Shown piece by piece: positions 1-5,082 of a stretch of 5,822 nt of DNA. The translations under genes and the position numbers were made by a program. The notes under the pieces were generated by a model. That model was not told where the DNA came from. It did not search any database and saw only the letters and a list, made by a program, of their open reading frames with translations. The stretch comes from Paracoccaceae bacterium (GTDB taxonomy: Bacteria; Pseudomonadota; Alphaproteobacteria; Rhodobacterales; Rhodobacteraceae): the NCBI GenBank assembly GCA_020832725.1, contig JAFIEC010000157.1, positions 1-5,822 of the forward strand, read 5' to 3'. The first letter of the stretch is position 1. The number at the start of each line of letters is the position of its first letter.

Positions 1-259
1 ATCCGCCCACGGCGATCCACAGCCCATGCCGCGCCGCCACCGCGCGGAAGCGCTCCATCAGCGGGCCGTCCAGCGGTTCCATCACCCGCGGGCGGTCGCG
101 GTCCGGGCCCATCCAGGCCACGTTCTCCGGCAAAGCCAGCAGCCGACACCCCTCTGCCACAGCCCGCTCCGCGAGCCGCGTCACCGCCGCCAGATTCTCC
201 ACCACGTCCGCCCGGCTCGTCAGCTGAGCCGCGGCCACCCGCAGCAGTCCACGACTCAT
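1..259 (-). CDS. Carbon-nitrogen hydrolase (nitrilase superfamily), N-terminal 86 residues, cut by window edge
   Basis: The reading frame starts at ATG 259-257 and runs open to the window edge, giving 86 residues. It begins MSRGLLRVAAAQLTSRADVV and contains LLALPENVAWMG at 40-51. This is the usual opening of the nitrilase/omega-amidase superfamily: a first beta strand ending in AAQL, a helix, then the LPE motif whose glutamate (E45 here) is the general base. The catalytic lysine and cysteine would lie beyond the window, so substrate and subfamily cannot be told; amide or nitrile C-N bond hydrolysis is the family activity. The start codon overlaps the stop of the upstream amidotransferase in an ATGA (259-256), which supports this start and suggests translational coupling. 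Both visible threonine codons are ACG, like the second half of the upstream gene and unlike the rest of the window. The gene may therefore belong to a different genome from genes above about position 610. Family assignment is fairly sure; function is open. Confidence 0.85.
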   Translation of the reverse strand, partial: MSRGLLRVAAAQLTSRADVVENLAAVTRLAERAVAEGCRLLALPENVAWMGPDRDRPRVMEPLDGPLMERFRAVAARHGLWIAVGG

Positions 260-882
260 GCCCCATCCACCATCCGACGGAACTGCTGAAACGCCGCCAC
301 GGCGTCGTGGGGCCCCGGGCCTGCCTCAGGATGATGCTGCAGGCTGAACGCCCGCAGGTCGGGCAGGGACATGCCCTCGACCGTCCCGTCGTTGAGATTC
401 ACGTACGTGATCTCGACCGGCGTCGTCCTGGCGTCCCCCGACGACTCGCCCAGACCTTCCACCGCGTAGCCGTGGTTCTGACTCGTGATCTGCACCCGCC
501 CCGTCGAGAGTTCCTTGACCGGCTGATTCGGTCCCCGGTGTCCGTACTTCAGCTTGAATGTGCGCCCGCCCACAGCCTGCGCCATGATCTGGTGCCCGAA
601 GCAGATGCCGACGACGGGCCGGCCCGCGTCCAGTGCCGCGCGCAGGAAGTCCTCCAGCGGCGGGATCCACGGATGATCCTCGTAGACACCATGCCGCGAG
701 CCGGTGATGAGCCAGCCATCCGCCGCGCAGGGGCTGTCGGGAAAGACCCCGTCCACCACGTTCCAGCAGCGGGTCTCCAGCCCCTCGGGCGCGAGAAGCC
801 GGGCGAACATGTCCTCGTAGTCGCCGGCATGGGCCCGAACCGGTTCGGGCGCGTGGCCGGTCTGCAGAATGCCGATCTGCAT
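256..882 (-). CDS. Class-I glutamine amidotransferase, apparent hybrid of a GuaA-like GATase and the CarA C-terminus
   Basis: This 208-residue protein has the class-I glutamine amidotransferase fold, which hydrolyses glutamine and passes ammonia to a synthase partner. The nucleophile is C94 in GICFGHQ (92-98), and the rest of the triad is H184/E186 in QHHPEA. Residues 1 to about 106 (MQIGILQTGHAPEPVRAHAG, ADGWLITGSRHGVYEDHPWI) match the stand-alone GuaA-like GATases of Rhodobacterales. From about 108 on (TFKLKYGHRGPNQPVKEL, ITSQNHGYAVEG, VNLNDGTVEG, PEAGPGPHDA) it is unmistakably the tail of CarA. CarA's own N-terminal domain of roughly 150 residues is absent. Threonine codons are 3 of 3 ACC before the joint and 6 ACG plus 1 ACA after it. 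The start ATG 882-880 is chosen because homologous GATases begin here and AAGAGAG lies 9 bases upstream; an in-frame extension to 1116 would overlap the preceding gene. The stop overlaps the next start (ATGA). It may be a genuine hybrid or a contig artefact, in which case the annotation should be two partial genes. Confidence 0.8.
   Translation of the reverse strand: MQIGILQTGHAPEPVRAHAGDYEDMFARLLAPEGLETRCWNVVDGVFPDSPCAADGWLITGSRHGVYEDHPWIPPLEDFLRAALDAGRPVVGICFGHQIMAQAVGGRTFKLKYGHRGPNQPVKELSTGRVQITSQNHGYAVEGLGESSGDARTTPVEITYVNLNDGTVEGMSLPDLRAFSLQHHPEAGPGPHDAVAAFQQFRRMVDGA
560..609 (-). other. Putative recombination or mis-assembly joint inside the GATase gene
   Basis: This segment encodes residues 92-107, the nucleophile-elbow block GICFGHQIMAQAVGGR, plus the first base pairs of the next codon. 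Both parent families share a similar block here. GICFGHQ with phenylalanine is the stand-alone GATase form (CarA normally has leucine there), while TFKLKYGHRG immediately after is CarA-specific, so the switch most likely falls near residues 99-108. The joint keeps the reading frame. Such a position, a short conserved stretch shared by two paralogous families, is where both homologous recombination and assembly-graph errors occur. Exact breakpoints cannot be set without parental sequences. Confidence 0.6.
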
Positions 883-907
883 CGGAAACTCTCTTGTGTG
901 ATGCCAG

Positions 908-936
908 AGCCTAGACCGGGGTCCGACAGCCCGCAA
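908..936 (-). promoter_or_regulatory. Candidate sigma-70-type promoter for the amidotransferase gene
   Basis: On the minus strand, TTGCGG (936-931) and TAGGCT (913-908) are separated by exactly 17 bases. They lie in the 79-base gap between the glutamine synthetase homologue and the amidotransferase. A transcript would start near 901 and carry a leader of about 20 bases with the AAGAGAG ribosome-binding sequence. The match to the bacterial consensus is partial but is of a kind often seen in GC-rich alphaproteobacteria. No operator or terminator-like hairpin was found in the gap. Confidence 0.35.
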
Positions 937-961
937 GGGGTGGCCGGCGGCACGCGCGCGG

Positions 962-2308
962 CTAGACCGTGTCGAGATAGGTCGCGAATTCGAAATCCGT
1001 CCATCGCTGCTCGAAACGGCGCAGCTCCTGACGCTTGCACAGCTCGAGGTTGCGCACCAGCGGACGCGCGAAGATACGCGCGATGGCGGGGCTGCTGGCA
1101 AAGAGATCGATCGCATCCTCCCAGAAGACGGGCAGCCGATCTAGCCCCTGTTCATAGGCGTTGCCGGTGATCGGCGCGGGCGGCTCCGCGCCCCGCTCGA
1201 TCCCGTCGAGGGCCGCGCCCAGCACACCGGCCAGCACCAGATAGGGGTTGGCGTCGCCGCCCGCGACCCGATGCTCGATCCGCCGGGCATCGGAGGCACC
1301 GCCCGGAATGCGCAGTGCAGCGGTGCGGTTCTCGTAGCCCCAGCAGATCGACACAGGGGCATGGGCATCGGGGGCCATGCGGCGATAGCTGTTCATGTGC
1401 GGCGCGAACAGCAGGGTCGAGGCCCGCATCGCCTCAAGGCAGCCCGCCACTGCGGCCCGCATCACCGCCGAACCCTCGGTCGCGCCATTGTCGAACACGT
1501 TGCGACCCTCGGCGTCGAGCACCGAGAAATGGATATGCAGCCCGTTGCCAGCCTGATCCTCGTACGGCTTGGCCATGAAGGTGGCGGCCATGCCGTGGCT
1601 GCGGGCGAAACCCCGGGTCGCCTGCTTGAACAGCCACGCATCATCTGCGGCCTTCATGGCGTCGGGGCCGTGGGCGAGGCTCACCTCGAACTGGCCCACC
1701 CCGCTTTCCGAGATTGCGCTGTCGAGGGGAATGTCCATCGCCTCGCAGGCGTCATAGAGGTCGGTGAAGAAGGTGTCGAACATATCCAGCCCCGACAGCG
1801 CCAGCACATCGCGCGCCTCCATCCGGCGGCTGGAGTCGCGTTTCATCGGCGGGGCGGGGCGCGGTTCGCTGTCGTCGCAAAGATAGAACTCAAGCTCCAG
1901 CGCGACCACGGGTCGCCAGCCGCGCGCGGCATAGCGCTCCACCACCCGTGCCAGCGCACGGCGCGGGTCACCCTCGAAGGGCGCCCCCCCTTCCTCGTGC
2001 ATCCACAACGGCAGCAGCGCCGAGGGTGCGGACAACCACGGCAGGGGCACCAGCCCGCGCTCGGTGGGGCGCAGGACCCCGTCGGCATCACCACTGGCAA
2101 AGACCAGCGGGCTGTTCTCGATGTCGTCGCCCCAGATATCCACGTTCAGCGCCGAGAGCGGCATCCGCGCACCCTCTCTCAGCGCCTTGCGGCACTGAAC
2201 CACGGGCACCCTCTTGCCCCGTGGCTGGCCGTTGAGGTCGGCCACTGCAAGGCGCACGCTGCGGATGTCGGGATGGGCGTCGAGCCAGTCGTCCTGTGGG
2301 CTGTTCAC
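962..2308 (-). CDS. Glutamine synthetase family protein, PuuA-like (gamma-glutamyl-amine ligase type)
   Basis: A glutamine synthetase superfamily enzyme, ATP-dependent and cytoplasmic, of the type that ligates glutamate to an amine; the nearest named relative is gamma-glutamylputrescine synthetase PuuA. With the GTG start the protein has 448 residues, the usual family length. The N-terminal beta-grasp domain includes VRLAVADLNGQPRGKRVP and MPLSALNVDIWG. The catalytic domain shows the metal-binding ELEFYL (138-143) and SESGVGQFEVSL (200-211), NGLHIHFSV (about 255-263), the ATP/glutamate site NRTAALRIPGG (327-337) and EHRVAGGDANPYLVLAGVL. No NLYDLP-type adenylylation site of GlnA is visible, which argues against the housekeeping nitrogen-assimilation enzyme. 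The start at GTG 2308-2306 is preferred because GAGG lies 5 bases upstream; an ATG at 2347 in the same frame lacks a ribosome-binding site. The amine substrate cannot be deduced. The following amidotransferase fits a gamma-glutamylation route in amine catabolism, but that gene's second half is suspect. Confidence 0.9.
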   Translation of the reverse strand: MNSPQDDWLDAHPDIRSVRLAVADLNGQPRGKRVPVVQCRKALREGARMPLSALNVDIWGDDIENSPLVFASGDADGVLRPTERGLVPLPWLSAPSALLPLWMHEEGGAPFEGDPRRALARVVERYAARGWRPVVALELEFYLCDDSEPRPAPPMKRDSSRRMEARDVLALSGLDMFDTFFTDLYDACEAMDIPLDSAISESGVGQFEVSLAHGPDAMKAADDAWLFKQATRGFARSHGMAATFMAKPYEDQAGNGLHIHFSVLDAEGRNVFDNGATEGSAVMRAAVAGCLEAMRASTLLFAPHMNSYRRMAPDAHAPVSICWGYENRTAALRIPGGASDARRIEHRVAGGDANPYLVLAGVLGAALDGIERGAEPPAPITGNAYEQGLDRLPVFWEDAIDLFASSPAIARIFARPLVRNLELCKRQELRRFEQRWTDFEFATYLDTV

Positions 2309-2334
2309 GTCTGCCTCGGATATGATGGAAGCGC

Positions 2335-2363
2335 AGTTTCCGCCCATGCCCGCGTGCCGTCAA
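2335..2363 (-). promoter_or_regulatory. Weak candidate promoter ahead of the glutamine synthetase homologue
   Basis: On the minus strand, TTGACG (2363-2358), a good -35 match, is followed after 17 bases by GAAACT (2340-2335), a poor -10 with three of six consensus bases. It falls between the stop of the membrane-protein gene (2378) and the preferred GTG start (2308). Transcription would begin around 2328, downstream of the alternative ATG at 2347, which is consistent with the GTG being the real start. The poor -10 keeps this tentative. Confidence 0.22.
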
Positions 2364-2377
2364 GCCGGTGCGCGCGC

Positions 2378-3643
2378 CTATTGCCCCGGAGGCCTGCGGC
2401 TGTGAAACAGCGCCAGCATGATCCCGAGGGCCCCCACCAGAAGCGAACCCAGCACCACCCCGAGCCGGGCCCCGTGGTCGAGGAATTCGCGCGAATGGTC
2501 AAGGTAATCTACCAGCGCGGCCGAGGTCGAGACGAAGGAGAAGGCGGTGAAGGCAAGCCCGATCAGCGTGACCAGCCGCGAGAAACGGTCGGCTTCGCGC
2601 TGCCTGCGCGCCTGGATCGCCAGCTGCAGGGTCTCGAAATCCCGTGCCAGCGCGGTCTTGCCGTCGTCCAGCCGGTGATAGGCTTCGCCCTCGCGGTAGA
2701 GCGTGCGAAACAGCCCGTCCATCGCCGTGATCCGGGCCTCGGTCTCGGACAGGCGGGCGCGGATCGCCACCAGATAATCGAAGATGGTGGCCAGATCGGC
2801 ATCCCGGCTGCGCGCCAGAAAGGCCGACAGGCTTCGCGCGAGGCGGGTGATGTTGGTGTCGGCCACATCCAGCATGGTGCGCAGCTCCAGCGTGACGGTG
2901 GCGGCATCGAGGATGTCGCACAGCATGTCATCGTCCGGAATGGCAGGGCCGACCTGCCAGGCGTGGTCACCGTCGTCACTGGGAAAGGCATGGCTGGCCA
3001 GATCAAGCGGTGCCCCACCGCCGATCGAACCCGTGGCAGCGCCGCGCGCGCCGGAGTCCCATCCGGTGATCGCGGCCGCCTCGGGCGGGCCCATCAGATG
3101 CGTGGAGACCCAGCCGCGCCAGGCCGCATGTTCGTCGAACGCCTCCTCGAGGCTTGCTCCTGGGCCAAGCGCAAGCGAGTCGAGCGGAAAGGGCCCCGTC
3201 TCGCGGATGACCCGCGCCCTTGTCAGCGCCCCATGCAGCGCGCGCACGAAGGGGGCGTGCCGCTCGGAGAGCCGCACCAGTGCGGTGCCCATCTCTGCCC
3301 GGTCGGCGGGCGTGATCGGCCCTGATGGCCGAAGTGCCATGACGTAGAACAGCTTCAGCACCCCGTTCGGATGAAGCCGTGCGCGCAGCGCCGGGGCGTC
3401 GCCTGTAGCCGCCTCCATCCCGGGCAGGCGCAAGGTGTCGGCGGGAGACAGATGCAGGTCGATCACCTGGTGGTGGGTGTAGACAAGCGGCTGCGTGGCA
3501 CCCCGCGCCTCTATCGTCAGGTTCAGCGCGCCCAGCCGCACCTTGAGGGTGCGGTGCTCTCCGGGGGGCAGGCGCAACTCCAGCCCCGAGCCGATGCTGA
3601 CCGTCTTGACCGCGACCAGCCGCAGCGATGGCTGCCCGCTCAT
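2378..3643 (-). CDS. Conserved-looking protein of unknown function with a helical region and two C-terminal membrane helices
   Basis: I do not recognise a named family for this 421-residue protein. Residues 1 to about 105 look beta-rich (LELRLPPGEHRTLKVRLG, LVYTHHQVIDLHL, NGVLKLFYVMAL). Residues 105-240 are mixed, with a glycine/alanine-rich linker near 197-212. Residues 241-355 are strongly helical and charged and may form a coiled coil (DLATIFDYLVAIRARL, DFETLQLAIQARRQREADRF). Two hydrophobic segments follow, about 357-377 (LVTLIGLAFTAFSFVSTSAA) and 393-413 (LGVVLGSLLVGALGIMLALF), separated by a short charged loop. A large soluble part in front of a membrane hairpin, ending in SRRPPGQ, recalls CorA-type topology, but no GMN channel motif is present. 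There is no signal peptide. Its ATG (3643-3641) overlaps the terB stop in an ATGA, so the two are probably co-translated and act together at the inner membrane. The role is unknown; the coding call itself is secure. Confidence 0.82.
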   Translation of the reverse strand: MSGQPSLRLVAVKTVSIGSGLELRLPPGEHRTLKVRLGALNLTIEARGATQPLVYTHHQVIDLHLSPADTLRLPGMEAATGDAPALRARLHPNGVLKLFYVMALRPSGPITPADRAEMGTALVRLSERHAPFVRALHGALTRARVIRETGPFPLDSLALGPGASLEEAFDEHAAWRGWVSTHLMGPPEAAAITGWDSGARGAATGSIGGGAPLDLASHAFPSDDGDHAWQVGPAIPDDDMLCDILDAATVTLELRTMLDVADTNITRLARSLSAFLARSRDADLATIFDYLVAIRARLSETEARITAMDGLFRTLYREGEAYHRLDDGKTALARDFETLQLAIQARRQREADRFSRLVTLIGLAFTAFSFVSTSAALVDYLDHSREFLDHGARLGVVLGSLLVGALGIMLALFHSRRPPGQ

Positions 3644-4086
3644 GCCCCGCGCGCCTGCACCCGCTGCCGGGCATGGGCGCTGTCGCGGTCGGCCATGCCG
3701 AGCAGATGGGCAAGCAGGCGCATCTTGCCGTCTTCCTCGGCGTGGCGGACCCCATCGGCCAGCGCGACGGCCCAGAGGGCCTCCAGTACCCAGCCGCGCT
3801 CCTCATGCGGAACGACGGCCTTGACCGCGCGGGTAAAGCGCACGGTGTCGGGGGCTGCGGCCTCTTCCTCCTCGGCCTGCATGCGCAGGGCCCGGGCGGC
3901 GGCGGCGTCAAGCACGTAATGGGTGGACAGTTCCGCCTCGATCACGGTGATCTCCTCGGGCCGGTAGACCCCGTCGGCCCTGGCCATCCGTACCAGCAGC
4001 GTCGCCATGGCCAGCCGCGCCTCCTCCTCGGGAAGGGCCGCGGGCGGGGACGGGGCGAACAGGCTGGAGATCAGACGCACGACCAT
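3640..4086 (-). CDS. TerB-like (tellurite-resistance/DjlA helical domain) protein
   Basis: This 148-residue cytoplasmic protein consists almost entirely of a TerB-like all-helical domain after a short N-terminal segment (MVVRLISSLFAPSP). Two related stretches mark the family: MARADGVYRPEEITVIE (34-50) and ALADGVRHAEEDGKMRLLAHLLGM (108-131). Each has an ADG turn followed by paired glutamates, which in characterised TerB proteins contribute to metal binding. A run of four glutamates sits at 72-75. Despite the family name, stand-alone chromosomal TerB proteins usually have no shown role in tellurite resistance, and no other ter gene is present here. The downstream membrane-protein gene overlaps it by ATGA, suggesting TerB acts as a cytoplasmic partner or sensor for that protein. 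The start ATG 4086-4084 has no ribosome-binding sequence; a possible promoter directly upstream would give a nearly leaderless transcript. In-frame GTG codons at residues 2 and 3 cannot be excluded as starts. Confidence 0.85.
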   Translation of the reverse strand: MVVRLISSLFAPSPPAALPEEEARLAMATLLVRMARADGVYRPEEITVIEAELSTHYVLDAAAARALRMQAEEEEAAAPDTVRFTRAVKAVVPHEERGWVLEALWAVALADGVRHAEEDGKMRLLAHLLGMADRDSAHARQRVQARGA

Positions 4087-4093
4087 GGCGCGG

Positions 4094-4122
4094 GACCTAG
4101 CACGGAGGCAGGGGGGCGGAAA
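4094..4122 (-). promoter_or_regulatory. Candidate promoter giving a nearly leaderless terB transcript
   Basis: On the minus strand, TTTCCG (4122-4117) and TAGGTC (4099-4094) are spaced by 17 bases in the 40-base gap between mrr and terB. The transcription start would be expected around 4087-4088, one or two bases before the terB ATG at 4086. This would fit the absence of a ribosome-binding sequence. The -10 resembles the one proposed ahead of the amidotransferase. It rests on sequence resemblance only. Confidence 0.28.
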
Positions 4123-4126
4123 GGTT

Positions 4127-5068
4127 TCACAGGCCCGCAGGGTCGGCGAAGTAATCCTCGTCCACGCTTTTCACCGCATAGACGCGGCGCGCACGAACGC
4201 CGACACCATGCAGGATCATCATGCGGGCGAGTTCCCGGCCATTGATGAGAACAATGCGGTGCTGCACCTTGGTCAGGTATGCCCGAGCCTCTCCCGAAAA
4301 ATCGGATGTGGTGACGAACACGCCCTTCGTCGCACCTTCTCCGGTCAGGGAGCCGACGAATTGCTGTATCGCGGGCCGACTGATCCTGTTCTCGGCAGCA
4401 TATCGCTTGGCCTGAATATAAACGGCATCAAGTCCGAGGGCGTCTCCGTGGATGATCCCGTCGATCCCGCCGTCACCCGTTGCCTTGGTGGTCATGCGTT
4501 TGCCAACGTCGCCGCTGCCGTAGCCCATCGCTCCGAGCAGGTCGAGGATGAGCTGCTCGAACCGAACCGGATCCATCTCCTGCATCAATGACAGAAGCTC
4601 ATCGGCGAGCGCGTTGTTCAACAACTCGTGGGCCTCTTCAATCCTTGCTTCGGGTGTGGTTTCGTCGACCGATATCGCCGCATGAGGACCGCCAGGAAGC
4701 GGTTCGGGTTGGTCTATCCGCAGATTAGAGCGCGATATCCACTCACGAAACTGCGGAAAGCCAAGCAGGGTCTCCTTGTCGATCCGTTTCGGCTGCGTGG
4801 CCAGCAGAGCGCGCCCTTCGTTCGTCAACTCGTAGTGACCACGCCGGATCGGGCGCACCAGACCCGCTTGAGACATGTAGTTGCGCGCCCAATGCGCCCT
4901 GTTGGCCAGAACCGTCTGCTTGCCGCTGGGCAGCAGCGCGCCTGCCTCTTCGGGGGAGATGGAGAATTCATCGATCAGGGAGGGCAAACAGCGCGGTATT
5001 GTCTCGTGGCCGGAGGCAATGAGCCTGAGGACCGGCAGCATCAGCGTCTGAAAATCAGGAACTGCCAT
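4127..5068 (-). CDS. mrr: Mrr-type restriction endonuclease (type IV, modified-DNA targeting)
   Basis: A 313-residue homologue of the E. coli type IV restriction enzyme Mrr, which cuts methylated DNA without a partner methylase. The N-terminal Mrr_N winged-helix domain (about 1-95) starts MAVPDFQTLMLPVLRLIA and includes ANRAHWARNYMSQAGLVRPI and RGHYELTNEG. A linker leads to the Mrr catalytic domain of PD-(D/E)xK type: FEQLILDLLGAMGYG (170-184), TGDGGIDGII with D203, and VYIQAKR with Q219 and K221. GVFVTTSDFSGEAR and the C-terminal DEDYF also match Mrr. All core catalytic positions are present, so it is probably active. ATG 5068-5066 is chosen because AGGAG lies 7 bases upstream and it aligns with the E. 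coli start; a GTG at 5086 overlapping the dxs stop is the alternative. It lies 14 bases behind dxs, so dxs read-through may express it. Positions 4381-4440 have 31 of 60 G/C, against 45-46 of 60 in sampled neighbouring stretches, suggesting acquisition by transfer. Confidence 0.93.
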   Translation of the reverse strand: MAVPDFQTLMLPVLRLIASGHETIPRCLPSLIDEFSISPEEAGALLPSGKQTVLANRAHWARNYMSQAGLVRPIRRGHYELTNEGRALLATQPKRIDKETLLGFPQFREWISRSNLRIDQPEPLPGGPHAAISVDETTPEARIEEAHELLNNALADELLSLMQEMDPVRFEQLILDLLGAMGYGSGDVGKRMTTKATGDGGIDGIIHGDALGLDAVYIQAKRYAAENRISRPAIQQFVGSLTGEGATKGVFVTTSDFSGEARAYLTKVQHRIVLINGRELARMMILHGVGVRARRVYAVKSVDEDYFADPAGL

Positions 5069-5082
5069 CGCTCTGCTCCTGT

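Noticed and set aside
883..1116. N-terminal extension of the amidotransferase up to 1116
   Set aside because: The extra residues show no family similarity and would overlap the 3' end of the glutamine synthetase homologue by about 150 bases; the ATG at 882 has a ribosome-binding sequence and matches homologues.
2345..2380. Imperfect inverted repeat (CGCGCACCG ... CGGCACGCG) after the membrane-protein gene as a terminator
   Set aside because: The arms mismatch at two of nine positions, and there is no following T-run on the minus strand.
3223..3275. HEPN-like R-x4-H motif (RLSERH, residues 124-129) in the 421-residue protein, suggesting a toxin RNase
   Set aside because: The motif is short and common by chance, the surrounding sequence does not show the HEPN helical pattern, and a membrane hairpin follows; not enough to claim a nuclease.
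1271..3325. A 684-codon open frame on the plus strand
   Set aside because: It runs antisense across the glutamine synthetase homologue and the membrane-protein gene, is rich in Arg, His, Pro and Gly with no recognisable motif, and is the expected shadow of GC-rich genes with few stops.
3640..4086. A tellurite-resistance operon
   Set aside because: Only the TerB-like domain is present; no terZ, terA, terC, terD or terE homologue lies in the window.
4127..5068. A complete restriction-modification or multi-gene defence system around mrr
   Set aside because: No methylase, specificity subunit, ATPase or helicase gene is present; Mrr acts alone, and flanking genes are metabolic or of unknown function.
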